Source of the DNA: JAQVEM01 sp964601205 | Lineage (GTDB): Bacteria; Actinomycetota; Humimicrobiia; Humimicrobiales; Humimicrobiaceae | DNA length: 64,000 nt | Reading direction: 5' to 3' | NCBI GenBank assembly: GCA_964601205.1 | Contig: CAZRML010000020.1 | Location: 62,001 to 126,000 of the forward strand | In this document: in pieces, positions 25,078 through 34,372 of the stretch | Numbering within the stretch: the first letter of the stretch is position 1 | How the letters are laid out: every line of letters starts with the position of its first letter | Made by a program: the position numbers and the translations under genes | Notes under the pieces: model-generated | Told to the model about the DNA's origin: nothing | What the model saw: only the letters and a program-made list of their open reading frames with translations | The model's database searches: none

Positions 25078-26905
25078 GATTATAATCTATCTGCTGATTT
25101 TAGTTTTAATAATACTTATTTTAAGGCTCTATTTTCTGCAGGTAATGAGCGGAGAGCTTTATGCTGAATTAGCATCTGAGAGTATCACCAGGGAGAAGAC
25201 CGTGGCGGCTCCCCGGGGAAATATTTATGACCGTAATGGTAAACTACTGGTTAAGAGTGTTCCCGCCAGGGCTGTGGCGGTGCAGCCCAGTATTGTTTTA
25301 GAAAACGATAAGGTTATAGAGATTCTAAGTGATTGTCTTGATATGCCTTACAGGGAAATAAAAGAAAAGGTTGAAAAGAGCAATGTTTCTTACATGGACA
25401 GGATTATTCTAAAACAGGATATTGATTATGCCAGCATGATTTATATTGAAGAAAATAGTGATGAGTTACCCGGAGTGGAAGTAATTGATGTGTACCTGAG
25501 GGAGTATAAATATGGCTCGCTGGCATCACACCTGCTGGGTTATATAGGAGAAATTAGCGAGGAAAAGTTAAAAGCGGAAGAATATGATTATAATTATGAA
25601 GGTGGGGACCAGGTAGGATGGAGCGGGCTGGAAGAAACCTATGAAAATGTATTGCGCGGCAAGAAGGGCAAAATAGTATATGAAGTCGACCCTTTAGAAA
25701 GACCTGTTGGTGTGGTGAACGAAATTGAACCCATTGGCGGAAATGATCTGTATCTTACCATTGATATTGACCTTCAGAAGGTTGCAGAGGAAGCACTTTA
25801 CCGTACTATTCTGGAGGTGAGGCAAAAAATAATTAAGAACACCGATGAATATTATAATGTACGGGGAGGAGCAGTGATAGTACTCAGCCCCGGAGACGGT
25901 CAGATACTGGCAATGGCAGGCTATCCTACTTATAACCCGGAGTCGTTTGTAGGAGGGATATCGGAAGGTGATTGGAATAATTTAAACGACCCCGAAAATA
26001 ATTATCCTTTTTTAAACAGAGCCATTACATCTTTTCCGGCTGGCTCGGTGTTTAAAATAGTCACAGCTTACGCGGGTCTTAATGAGGAAATTATAAGCGA
26101 AAGCAGCAGATTCAGCTGTGCGGGGGTGTGGTATGGCCTTGGTAAAGATTTTCCAAAGTACTGCTGGTTAAAATCAGGTCATGGCAGTCTCAATATTGTG
26201 GGAGCCATTAAAAATTCCTGTGATGTATATTTTTACCAGGTGGGTTATGGGCTTTTCAAAAAGCTGGATAATGCAGAGGAACTTTTACAGAAATATGCAA
26301 GAATTTTTGGTTTTGGTTCCAGAACCGGTGTAGACCTTCCCGGCGAAGAGGAAGGACTGGTACCGGATAAAGAGTGGAAAGAAGAATATTTTGCGGGCCA
26401 GCCGGAGAATTCAGTATGGTTCCCGGGAGATACTGTTAACATAGCAATAGGGCAGGGTGATTTAATGGTAACCCCCCTTCAGATGGCACAGGCTTATTCG
26501 ATTATAGCCGGGCATGGCATAAAATACACGCCTCACCTGGTAAAAGAAATAAGGGACAGTGAGGAAACTTTGTTTACAGATAATACAGTAGAGGAGTATC
26601 AGGATTTACAGCTAAACGGGAATTATATTGGAAAAATAGAAGATGGGCTGCTCCAGGTGGTTGAACCGGGTGGAACAGCCTATGGAGTTTTTATGGATTT
26701 TCCCCTGGATGAAATCCCGGTTGCTGCAAAGACCGGTACCGCAGAATTTTACGGAAGGCAGGACTATGCATGGTTTGCAAGTTATGCGCCTGCGGGTAAT
26801 CCGGAATATGTGATAGTAGCAATGCTTGAAGAGGCGGGTTCAGGAGGGAGCAATGTTGCCCCCATTGCAGAAGATATATACAGGTATTTATTTAATGTTG
26901 ATTAA
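25055..26905 (+). CDS. mrdA: Penicillin-binding protein 2 (class B transpeptidase)
   Basis: A 616-residue class B PBP: one N-terminal membrane segment, a dimerisation domain beginning around AAPRGNIYDRNGKLL, and a C-terminal transpeptidase. Active-site motifs are SVFK (in PAGSVFKIVTAYAG), SCD (in NSCDVYFYQVG) and KTGT. It cross-links peptidoglycan for side-wall growth as partner of RodA, encoded next. The TTG at 25055 lies nine bases after GGAGG; an earlier TTG at 25049 is too near that site. Length agrees with PBP2 rather than PBP3. Confidence 0.94.
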   Translation: MNIKVRYKIIIYLLILVLIILILRLYFLQVMSGELYAELASESITREKTVAAPRGNIYDRNGKLLVKSVPARAVAVQPSIVLENDKVIEILSDCLDMPYREIKEKVEKSNVSYMDRIILKQDIDYASMIYIEENSDELPGVEVIDVYLREYKYGSLASHLLGYIGEISEEKLKAEEYDYNYEGGDQVGWSGLEETYENVLRGKKGKIVYEVDPLERPVGVVNEIEPIGGNDLYLTIDIDLQKVAEEALYRTILEVRQKIIKNTDEYYNVRGGAVIVLSPGDGQILAMAGYPTYNPESFVGGISEGDWNNLNDPENNYPFLNRAITSFPAGSVFKIVTAYAGLNEEIISESSRFSCAGVWYGLGKDFPKYCWLKSGHGSLNIVGAIKNSCDVYFYQVGYGLFKKLDNAEELLQKYARIFGFGSRTGVDLPGEEEGLVPDKEWKEEYFAGQPENSVWFPGDTVNIAIGQGDLMVTPLQMAQAYSIIAGHGIKYTPHLVKEIRDSEETLFTDNTVEEYQDLQLNGNYIGKIEDGLLQVVEPGGTAYGVFMDFPLDEIPVAAKTGTAEFYGRQDYAWFASYAPAGNPEYVIVAMLEEAGSGGSNVAPIAEDIYRYLFNVD

Positions 26906-26977
26906 TGGTAGTTAAGGTTTTATAAAATTAAGATACTTTAAGAATTTATATAATTTTAATGATAAGAGGAAAAAAGT

Positions 26978-28153
26978 TTGATTGACCCTGAGACTTACAA
27001 CAGAGAGAAGAAAACAGTAAAATTTGATTTTTTATTGTTTCTGCTGGTGGTTGCAATTTCTTCTTTTGGGCTGCTTATAATTTATAGTGCGACAAAAGAA
27101 ACTCTTCCGGCAGGAGCAAGTGACCCGCAGTACTACATTAAGAGACAGGCAATTTATCTGGCGGTAGGGATCGTTTTATTTACTGTGATTCAATTTATAA
27201 ATTACAGGAAAATTAAAAGGTACTGGTGGCTGGCTCTTGTTACAGGTATTGCTCTGCTTGCAAGCGTGCATTTTTTTGGTTATGAAGTACATGGCTCAAA
27301 AAGCTGGATTGATTTGAAATTTACTACCGTGCAGCCCTCGGAGTTTTCAAAAATTTTTATGGTGGTGTGCCTTGCTGCCATTATGTCAAAATGGAGAGCA
27401 GAAAAAGAATGCAGGATGACATTTAAAAAGGTTATTCTATCATTTGTTATAGCATTTTCTTTTGTGACGCTGGTTTTACTGCAGCCGGACTACGGAACCG
27501 CTCTGATATATTTTATTGTTTATATGGGCCTTCTATTTTTATCCGGGGCTAATTTTTTATACTTTCTGTCAATACTGGGGCTGACCATAGGCGGGATTTT
27601 TACTGCTCTAAATGCCGGGTTTATCAGGCAATATCAGCTGGATAGAATACTTGTTCTGTTAAAACCGGAATCATATACAAGTGAGGGCGCCGGTTATAAT
27701 TTGTATCAATCCAAAATGGCGATAGGCTCAGGAGGAATCCTTGGGAAAGGTCTTTTTTTGGGAAAACAGACCAATCTCAGTTATGTCCCCGAGCACCATA
27801 CCGATTTTATATTTTCTGTTGTCGGGGAAGAACTGGGCTTTATTGGTGCGGTTTGCATAATAGTAGTACTTGGTATTATTGTATGGAGATGCTTTTATAT
27901 AGCATCCAATTCTTCTGATAGATTTGCCATGCTGCTTGCTTACGGTGTGGGTCTTATAATTTTATCCCAGGTAACAATAAATATAGGTATGACTATAGGT
28001 ATCATGCCTATAATCGGAATCCCCCTGCCATTCCTGAGTGCCGGGGGCTCCAACCTCATAAGCATGCTGATGGGTATTGGACTGGTGGAGAATGTCTACA
28101 TGTGGAGGGAAGTCAGGAGAGAACATGAAATAGCTTTTCAGCAATATAAATAG
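26978..28153 (+). CDS. rodA: Peptidoglycan polymerase RodA (SEDS family)
   Basis: A 391-residue SEDS glycosyltransferase with about ten membrane segments. HGSKSWIDLKFTTVQPSEFSK, LLQPDYGTALIYF, AIGSGGILGKGLFLGKQTNLSYVPEHHTDFIFSVVGEELGFIG and GIPLPFLSAGGSNL are the conserved blocks, with the catalytic Asp in EHHTDFIF. It polymerises lipid II, acting with PBP2 encoded just upstream. It begins at TTG 26978 after GAGG. Last gene of the shape cluster. Confidence 0.95.
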   Translation: MIDPETYNREKKTVKFDFLLFLLVVAISSFGLLIIYSATKETLPAGASDPQYYIKRQAIYLAVGIVLFTVIQFINYRKIKRYWWLALVTGIALLASVHFFGYEVHGSKSWIDLKFTTVQPSEFSKIFMVVCLAAIMSKWRAEKECRMTFKKVILSFVIAFSFVTLVLLQPDYGTALIYFIVYMGLLFLSGANFLYFLSILGLTIGGIFTALNAGFIRQYQLDRILVLLKPESYTSEGAGYNLYQSKMAIGSGGILGKGLFLGKQTNLSYVPEHHTDFIFSVVGEELGFIGAVCIIVVLGIIVWRCFYIASNSSDRFAMLLAYGVGLIILSQVTINIGMTIGIMPIIGIPLPFLSAGGSNLISMLMGIGLVENVYMWREVRREHEIAFQQYK

Positions 28154-28196
28154 CACAGGCGGTCTTTAGTTAGATAGTATTTAAGTAAAAATAAAC

Positions 28197-29984
28197 ATGG
28201 ATAAAATAAAAAGGTTGAATTTCAATCTTCTCGAGGAACTTCTGGAAGACATAGAAAAACCGGGCAGATATATCAATAACGAAATAGGCACAAAGAGCAA
28301 AAGCCCCGGCTCTCCGGCCAGCCAGTCCGACATGGTTTTTATGGCACTGGTATTTCCTGATATCTATGATGTTGGGATGTCAAACACAGGCCTCCAGATC
28401 TTATACCATATTATTAACGAGCACCCCGATTTCTCGGTAGAAAGGGTTTTTTCACCATGGGTAGATTTTGAAAAAAGACTCAGGGGAAAAAATGTAAAAT
28501 TATTTTCACTGGAAAACAGGATATTCCTTGATTGCTTTGACATAATTGGCTTTACTGTGCAGCATGAGCTTTTGTATACCAATATATTAAACGCCCTTGA
28601 TCTCGGGGGAATAAATGTAAATTCAAAAAAAAGGTCGGAGGATTCTCCCCTGGTATGCGCAGGAGGTCCTGCCGTGGTGAATCCCGGGCCCCTTTCCAGC
28701 TTTATGGATTTCTTTGTTATAGGAGATGGTGAAGAGATAGTTATTTCTATACTGAGGAAAGTAAAGGAATATAAGAAAAATAATAAAGGGAAAAGCTGGT
28801 TTTTAAAGGAAATAAGCAGGCTGGATGGAGTATATGCTCCTGAATTTTACAAGTTTTACTACTATAGTGACGGAAGGGTAAAAAAGATAGAACCCGGGAA
28901 AATTGTAAAAAAGGCAGTGGTCAGGGATATTAATAAATATGGAATAGTCACAGACCCGGTAATACCAAACATAAAGACGGTGCATGACAGGTTCACAGTG
29001 GAGATTATGAGGGGATGCGGCAGGGGCTGCAGGTTTTGCCAGGCCGGTATTATTTACCGGCCGGTGCGCAAAAGGAAAGTTGAATCTCTTATTAAAGATA
29101 GCGTCAGGGGAATTAAAAATACAGGTTACGACGAAATTTCCTTTCTGTCCCTGTCCTCATCAGATTACGGGAAAATAGAGCAGTTAATCGAAGGTGTCAT
29201 AAATTCTTTAAAATCAAGAAAGCTGTCAATCTCAATGCCTTCACTGAGGTTAAACAGCTTTAATTTAAAGTTACTGGATATTATTCAGAGCGGCAGAAAA
29301 ACGGGGTTGACCTTTGCTCCCGAAGCCGGCAGCCAGAGGATGCGGGATATAATTAATAAGAATATAAAAGAGGACGAAATGCTCGACTGTATAAAAATGG
29401 CTTTTGGCAAAGGATGGGAAAGAGTAAAACTTTATTTTATGATAGGCCTGCCTTTTGAAAATAAACAGGATATTGTTCAGATAGTTGAGCTTATAGAGAA
29501 AATAATACAGGCGGCAAGGGGGGAAATGGATAGGAAGAAGTTATCAAGGCTAAAGATTAATATTAGCATAAATGCATTTTGCCCCAAACCGTTTACTCCT
29601 TTCCAGTGGGTGGGACTGGATAACCCCGGGATTCTCTATGATAAATTTAATTATATCCTGAGAAATGTCCCGAAAAGATACGTTAACATAAGGTGGGCGG
29701 ACCCATACATGACCATGGTAGAATGTGCCCTGTCCACCGGCAGCCGGCTAATCGGAGATGTTATAGAAAATTCCTGGAGAAGTGGTGCAAAATTTGACAA
29801 CTGGTCAGATTTTTTTAATTTTGATATCTGGAAAGAATCATTTAAAAAAGCGGGCCTGGATATTAATTTTTTTACCACCAGAGGATTTTCTGTTGATGAA
29901 GTCTTACCCTGGGATTTTATTGATATCGGGGTCAGAAAAAAAACTTTGCTGAGGGAATATGAAAAGTCAAAAAAGTTTATATGA
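28197..29984 (+). CDS. Radical SAM protein, TIGR03960 family
   Basis: A 595-residue radical SAM protein with an N-terminal cobalamin-binding-like domain and the cluster motif CGRGCRFCQAG (three cysteines in CxxxCxxC, about residues 278-285). VFPDIYDVGMSNTGLQILYHIIN and FAPEAGSQRMRDIINKNI are typical of TIGR03960. The family is widespread beside DUF2344 and RNase E/G; its reaction is unknown, though an RNA or ribosome modification is often suspected. The last 26 bases overlap the DUF2344 gene, so the two are made together. Confidence 0.9.
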   Translation: MDKIKRLNFNLLEELLEDIEKPGRYINNEIGTKSKSPGSPASQSDMVFMALVFPDIYDVGMSNTGLQILYHIINEHPDFSVERVFSPWVDFEKRLRGKNVKLFSLENRIFLDCFDIIGFTVQHELLYTNILNALDLGGINVNSKKRSEDSPLVCAGGPAVVNPGPLSSFMDFFVIGDGEEIVISILRKVKEYKKNNKGKSWFLKEISRLDGVYAPEFYKFYYYSDGRVKKIEPGKIVKKAVVRDINKYGIVTDPVIPNIKTVHDRFTVEIMRGCGRGCRFCQAGIIYRPVRKRKVESLIKDSVRGIKNTGYDEISFLSLSSSDYGKIEQLIEGVINSLKSRKLSISMPSLRLNSFNLKLLDIIQSGRKTGLTFAPEAGSQRMRDIINKNIKEDEMLDCIKMAFGKGWERVKLYFMIGLPFENKQDIVQIVELIEKIIQAARGEMDRKKLSRLKINISINAFCPKPFTPFQWVGLDNPGILYDKFNYILRNVPKRYVNIRWADPYMTMVECALSTGSRLIGDVIENSWRSGAKFDNWSDFFNFDIWKESFKKAGLDINFFTTRGFSVDEVLPWDFIDIGVRKKTLLREYEKSKKFI

Positions 29985-30666
29985 TGACAGGATAAGATTT
30001 AAATTTTATAAGAAAGGTGAATTCAAATACCTATCCCACCTGGATATTTCCAGGATGATAATTCGTGCCCTGAACAGAGCGGGATTTGAACTGGCATACA
30101 GTCAGGGATATAACCCAAGGCCGCTGATTAATTTTAGTAACCCGACTCCACTGGGAATAGAAAGCATGGCAGAGTATGCAGATGTTATTATTGGCGGCAG
30201 CGTCGGAGAGGACGAATTTAAAAAAAGAACTAACAGAGAGTTGAACCAGAATGTACAGATTACAGAAGTAAAAAAAATAATTATAAAGGCGGGTAAGCTG
30301 ATGAATGAAATAGGGCTAAACTTTTATATCTTTAGCCTGGATATTGGTGCGTCCGGCAGTGAATCTGTGGGAGATTTTTACAAAGTTATAGATAATAGCC
30401 TGATTAAAGGATATCATTCTTACTCTGCCATATTTGATTATGGAATTGTGCCTGAAGGAGAAGGTTATAATATTATTCTACTAAAACTATCTGGATATGC
30501 TAAAATTTTTAAAGAAAAGAATAACCAGATTTTTAAATTTAATGATTTTTATTCATTTTTAAAGGAACGATTAAAGGAATATAAAATTAAAATAAGGAAC
30601 GTAAAGAAAGAAGAAATGTTTGTGATACAGGGGGATAAACTTAAGACCCCCATGGAAATAATTTAG
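29959..30666 (+). CDS. DUF2344 / TIGR03936 protein
   Basis: A 235-residue protein starting with KFYKKGEFKYLSHLDISRMIIRALNRAGFELAYSQGYNPRP (quoted only in part as the signature: LSHLD, RALNRA, SQGYNPRP), which is the DUF2344 hallmark. In some genomes it is fused to the radical SAM protein; here the two are separate and overlap by 26 bases. It lies just before RNase E/G, as in actinomycetes and clostridia. Function unknown; a partner role for the radical SAM enzyme is inferred. Confidence 0.88.
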   Translation: MKSQKSLYDDRIRFKFYKKGEFKYLSHLDISRMIIRALNRAGFELAYSQGYNPRPLINFSNPTPLGIESMAEYADVIIGGSVGEDEFKKRTNRELNQNVQITEVKKIIIKAGKLMNEIGLNFYIFSLDIGASGSESVGDFYKVIDNSLIKGYHSYSAIFDYGIVPEGEGYNIILLKLSGYAKIFKEKNNQIFKFNDFYSFLKERLKEYKIKIRNVKKEEMFVIQGDKLKTPMEII

Positions 30667-30708
30667 AGGAAATTTAGATGATTTTAAAAGGAGAATGAGG
30701 AAAAATTG

Positions 30709-32385
30709 ATGATTAAGGAATTGTTAATAAGTTCAGACAAAAATGAGACAAGGGCCGCTATTCTGGAATCAGGGCAGGTCACCCAGCTTTATTTTGAACG
30801 CAGGGGCAAGAAATCGCTTGTGGGAAATATTTATCTTGGGAAGGTCAAGAATGTTCTTCCGGGGCTGGATGCAGCTTTTGTGGATATCGGTGAAGATAAG
30901 AATGCCTTTCTGTATGTAAACGAAGTGAGTTTTAACGATGACATTGAAAGTGATGTGGAAATCTCTAAGAAGATACAGCATATTCTTAAACCCAACCAGA
31001 TGGTGCTGGTACAGGTTACAAAGGACCCCATGAAAACAAAGGGAGCAAGGCTTACTACTTTTATATCTATTCCGGGCAGATATCTGGTGCTGGCACCCTT
31101 TAACAGGGGTATAGGGGTTTCAAAAAAAATTGGCGGCGAGGAAAAGGAAAACTTGAGAAAGATGGTGGGAACCATAAGTAATGGGGAAGAGTACGGGTTA
31201 ATTGTAAGGACAGCGGCTAAAGAAGCTGATACAGCCAGATTAAAGAAAGATTTAAAGCAGCTTATAAAAAAATGGGGCTATATAAAAAAGAAGGCATCTA
31301 CTCTGAATAGACCGGAATTAATTTCGAGTGAATATTCATTGATAATTAAATTAGTGCGGGATATATTCTCGGAAGAGTTTAACGCTATATATGTGAATAA
31401 GAAAGTGATAAAAAGGGAGATTGAACGATACCTGAGGTCTATTGGAGTTAGATTTAATGATATAATCGTGCACCATGGAAACGAGGAACTGTTTGATAGT
31501 TTTAATGTTAATGAAGTAATAGAAAGTGCCCTGGAGAGAAAAGTGTGGTTAAAATCGGGTGGTTTCATAGTAATAGACTATGGAGAAGCCATGACAACAA
31601 TTGATGTTAATTCGGGTAAATATACTTCAAGCAGGAGCCCGGCCCATACCATACTGCGAACCAATCTTGAAGCCGCCGAAACTATCGCCAGCCAGATAAG
31701 GCTGAGAGATATCGGCGGGATAATAGTGATTGATTTTATTGACATGGCAGGTGAAAAAGACAGGAAAAAGGTTTACAGCAGATTCATGCAGTGTCTCGCA
31801 AATGACCGGACCAAGACCGAGGTACTACAGTTCTCAAGATTGGGGCTAATTGAAATGACCAGAAAAAACGTCTCGGATGGAATTCTGGGCACACTCTGCA
31901 AAGTCTGCCCCGAGTGTTCGGGTTCGGGATTTATAAAATCTGAAGATACCATAAGGCTGGAGATAGAAAGAAAAATCAGGAAACTTTCAAGGGAGAGCAA
32001 GTCCAGAGGTTTTTTAATAAAATTAAATTCTTCCATAGCGGCACAGATTATTGGTTCGGACGGTAGAAATTTAAAGCATATTGAAAATATAACTAAAAAA
32101 TATATTAATATCCAGGGAGATTCAAAGTTACCCCTGGATACATTTTTATTGGTTGCCGAGGGCTCCGTTGGCGAGATAAAGGAAGCGTCACAGCCATTTA
32201 AGGTCGGTGATATCCTGAACCTGGTTGTGGAAGAACCCTATTTGCATAATAGAAATGACGCTATCTCCAGAATTAATGGGTATGTGGTCCAGATTATTGA
32301 CGGCAGCAAATATATAGGCCAGAGGTTAAAAGTGGAAGTTAAATCTGTAGCAAAGACCAGTGCTGTTGCAGAAATCCACAATTAA
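30709..32385 (+). CDS. rng: Ribonuclease E/G family endoribonuclease
   Basis: A 558-residue single-strand endoribonuclease. The S1 domain (NIYLGKVKNVLPGLDAAFVD, about residues 44-63) is followed by the RNase H-like and DNase I-like catalytic parts, with metal-ligand aspartates in GGFIVIDYGEA and GGIIVIDFIDM, and the zinc-link region CKVCPECSGSG. It lacks the long C-terminal scaffold of E. coli RNase E, so it is of RNase G size. ATG 30709 follows GAGG by eight bases. It processes rRNA and decays mRNA; the rplU-rpmA genes normally follow, here after the inverted ychF gene. Confidence 0.93.
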   Translation: MIKELLISSDKNETRAAILESGQVTQLYFERRGKKSLVGNIYLGKVKNVLPGLDAAFVDIGEDKNAFLYVNEVSFNDDIESDVEISKKIQHILKPNQMVLVQVTKDPMKTKGARLTTFISIPGRYLVLAPFNRGIGVSKKIGGEEKENLRKMVGTISNGEEYGLIVRTAAKEADTARLKKDLKQLIKKWGYIKKKASTLNRPELISSEYSLIIKLVRDIFSEEFNAIYVNKKVIKREIERYLRSIGVRFNDIIVHHGNEELFDSFNVNEVIESALERKVWLKSGGFIVIDYGEAMTTIDVNSGKYTSSRSPAHTILRTNLEAAETIASQIRLRDIGGIIVIDFIDMAGEKDRKKVYSRFMQCLANDRTKTEVLQFSRLGLIEMTRKNVSDGILGTLCKVCPECSGSGFIKSEDTIRLEIERKIRKLSRESKSRGFLIKLNSSIAAQIIGSDGRNLKHIENITKKYINIQGDSKLPLDTFLLVAEGSVGEIKEASQPFKVGDILNLVVEEPYLHNRNDAISRINGYVVQIIDGSKYIGQRLKVEVKSVAKTSAVAEIHN

Positions 32386-32461
32386 AAAAAATGCCTGAAT
32401 ACCGGTAAATCTTTGAAGCTGCATGCTTGATGGATTAAAAGTTGCAATTATATGTATGAAT

Positions 32462-33529
32462 TTAAACATTAAACCTGAAATCTATAATGTCGCCGTCATT
32501 TACAACATACTGCTTTCCCTCAGACCTTAAGAGCCCTTTTTCTTTAGCTTTTGCAAAAGAGCCCACTTCCATAAATTTATCAAATGATATTGTCCCGGCT
32601 CTTATGAATCCTCTCTGGATATCAGAATGTATCACCGAGGCTGCAGCGGGGGCCCGGTCGCCTTTTTTTATTGTCCATGCCCTGACCTCGTCGGACCCGG
32701 CGGTTAAAAAACTTATAAGTCCAAGAATCTTATATGAGGATTTTACTAATTTATCCAGAGCAGATTCTTTAATTCCCATATCCTGCATAAAGGCTTCTCT
32801 ATAATCCGGTTCAAGATGGGAGATTTCTTCTTCAATCCTGGCGCAAACGGTCACCAGCTCAGATTGTTCCCTGCGGGCATATTGACTTATGTCTCTTATA
32901 AAAGGCAATTCTTCCACGTCTTTACCTGTATCGCTTTCCGGTATGTTAGCACAATATATAACGGGCTTTAATGTTAATAGCCCCATGGATTTAATAATTT
33001 TTATTTCATCGGGCAGGAGTCCTGCGTTTCTTGCCGGCCGGCCATCTTCCATGGCTTTTCTTACCTTTTTTAAGATTTCTGCTTCTTTACTTATCCGGGG
33101 GTCTGTGTTTCTTGTCTGCTTTTCAATTGATTTTATCCTTTTTTCTATGCTTTCAAGGTCCGAGACTATAAGCTCAAGGTCTATTACTTCTATGTCCTCC
33201 AGCGGAGTATTTGATGGGCTTTCATAGCACTTTACAACATGTACCAGCGCATCTACCCCGCGTATGTTTGACAGAAACTTATTGCCCGCTCCCCTGCGTC
33301 CTTTTTCAAGTCCCGGTATATCAACAAATTCTATATAGGCCGGTGTCTTCTTTTTGGGCTTAAATATTTGTTCAAGTTTTTCAAGTCTTTCGTCAGGCAC
33401 CGGCACTATTTTAACATTGGGGTTTTTCCCGGCAGCAATGTTTTTATTACCACTCCCCTTTGCTTTTGAAAGGGAGCTAAAAAGAGTTGTCTTTCCAGAG
33501 CCTGTGAGCCCTATTATCCCGAGTTTCAT
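32462..33529 (-). CDS. ychF: Redox-regulated ATPase YchF (Obg-family)
   Basis: A 355-residue protein of the TRAFAC P-loop class. The P-loop is GLTGSGKTT (residues 7-15), where most members read GLPNVGKST; DIPGL is the G3 motif; NIPE replaces the NVDE/NKxD G4, which in this family gives ATP preference. The C-terminal TGS/DUF933 part (VRAWTIKKGDRAP, IHSDIQRGFIRA, EGKQYVVNDGDIIDFRF) is complete. YchF binds ribosomes. It is inverted between RNase E/G and rplU, interrupting a conserved order. No clear ribosome site precedes the ATG. Confidence 0.92.
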   Translation of the reverse strand: MKLGIIGLTGSGKTTLFSSLSKAKGSGNKNIAAGKNPNVKIVPVPDERLEKLEQIFKPKKKTPAYIEFVDIPGLEKGRRGAGNKFLSNIRGVDALVHVVKCYESPSNTPLEDIEVIDLELIVSDLESIEKRIKSIEKQTRNTDPRISKEAEILKKVRKAMEDGRPARNAGLLPDEIKIIKSMGLLTLKPVIYCANIPESDTGKDVEELPFIRDISQYARREQSELVTVCARIEEEISHLEPDYREAFMQDMGIKESALDKLVKSSYKILGLISFLTAGSDEVRAWTIKKGDRAPAAASVIHSDIQRGFIRAGTISFDKFMEVGSFAKAKEKGLLRSEGKQYVVNDGDIIDFRFNV

Positions 33530-33640
33530 AAATCATGGTTATTGTTTTTGATAAAGTAAAAAATTATAGCTGTTTTTGTAAAATTAGCAATATAAAGAAT
33601 CATGTAACTAAAATAAAAAAAATTTTATTAAATCTTCAAA

Positions 33641-33670
33641 TTGACAGAATAATAATATGTGTGCTAATAT
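33641..33670 (+). promoter_or_regulatory. Promoter of rplU-rpmA
   Basis: TTGACA (33641-33646), 18 bases, TAATAT (33665-33670). Transcription should begin near 33677. The only in-frame ATG upstream of the L21 coding part (33657) lies inside this promoter and so would not be on the transcript. This bears on the rplU start codon. Confidence 0.7.
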
Positions 33671-33694
33671 TTCACTCTGTGATTGGAAGTTACA

Positions 33695-33706
33695 ATGGAG
33701 GATTAA
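33695..33706 (+). promoter_or_regulatory. Three-codon frame overlapping the rplU ribosome site
   Basis: ATG-GAG-GAT-TAA (33695-33706) spans the GGAGG used by rplU and stops one base before the proposed ATT start at 33708. GGAAG (33685-33689) stands five bases before this ATG. Initiation and stopping here could deliver ribosomes to the ATT codon. Function is conjectural. Confidence 0.3.
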
Positions 33707-33707
33707 A

Positions 33708-34040
33708 ATTTACGCAATAATTACAAGTGGTGGCAAACAATATAAGGCAGAAGAAAATAAAGATATAGTAGTGGACAGGATAGAAGGCAGTGAAGGAGAC
33801 AGGGTTACACTTTCAGAGGTAAATCTTATAAGCGATGAAGGGAAGATAAAAGTTGGCAGGCCTTTTATTTCCAGAGCCGGGGTGGATGCTACTATAAAAA
33901 AACAGATAAAGGGCGATAAGGTGATTGCCTTTAAATATAAGCCAAAGAAAAGATACAGGAGAAAAGTGGGGCACAGGCAGTTGCTTACTGTGTTACATCT
34001 GGATAAGATAAGTATAAAGCAACAGAAAAAAGAGGTGTAG
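33708..34040 (+). CDS. rplU: Ribosomal protein L21, apparent ATT start
   Basis: A 110-residue L21 beginning (M)YAIITSGGKQYKAEENKD, matching the standard N-terminus MYAVIxxGGKQ exactly; RRKVGHRQ is the conserved C-terminal block. The codon at the initiator position is ATT (33708-33710). GGAGG (33697-33701) precedes it by six bases, and the frame contains no ATG, GTG or TTG between the predicted transcription start and this point. The in-frame ATG at 33657 would add 17 unrelated residues and lies within the promoter. A sequence error turning ATG into ATT is the alternative. Protein identity is certain, start codon less so. Confidence 0.93.
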   Translation: MYAIITSGGKQYKAEENKDIVVDRIEGSEGDRVTLSEVNLISDEGKIKVGRPFISRAGVDATIKKQIKGDKVIAFKYKPKKRYRRKVGHRQLLTVLHLDKISIKQQKKEV

Positions 34041-34043
34041 AAA

Positions 34044-34298
34044 ATGTCCAGTAAAAAAGGTGTTGGAAGCAGCAGAAACGGAAGGGACAGTAATCCAAAA
34101 TATCTGGGTATAAAAAAATTCGGCGGCCAGTCGGTTATTGCCGGAAATATTATAATCAGACAGAGAGGGACAAAGTATAAACCGGGAGTTAATGTAGGTA
34201 TGGGAAGAGACCATACTCTCTTTGCCCTTACCGATGGAAAAGTAGAGTTTGTAAAAGGTGGTAAAACAGGTAAATCGGTGAATATTATTTCTGGCTGA
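34044..34298 (+). CDS. rpmA: Ribosomal protein L27
   Basis: An 84-residue L27 with SSKKGVGSSRNGRDS at the N-terminus, which reaches toward the peptidyl transferase centre, and IIIRQRGTKYKPG, VGMGRDHTLFAL downstream. There is no Firmicutes-type cleavable leader, and no prp protease gene between rplU and rpmA; only three bases separate them. Both facts argue against a standard Firmicute. The stop is followed by a convergent minus-strand transporter pair, so this transcript probably ends here. Confidence 0.97.
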   Translation: MSSKKGVGSSRNGRDSNPKYLGIKKFGGQSVIAGNIIIRQRGTKYKPGVNVGMGRDHTLFALTDGKVEFVKGGKTGKSVNIISG

Positions 34299-34372
34299 TG
34301 ACCCCTGCCGGTAATCCGGTAAATCTTCAATAAAATTTATCTCATAACCATTGCAGAAAGCCTTATTAAGTT

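Noticed and set aside
33657..33710. ATG 33657 as the start of rplU
   Set aside because: It lies between the -35 and -10 elements of the only promoter I see and would add 17 residues unlike any L21; the strong GGAGG points to the ATT at 33708.
32395..34335. Shared CCGGTAAATCTT in the gaps at 32401 and 34317
   Set aside because: About twelve matching bases in two places without flanking symmetry; most likely chance.
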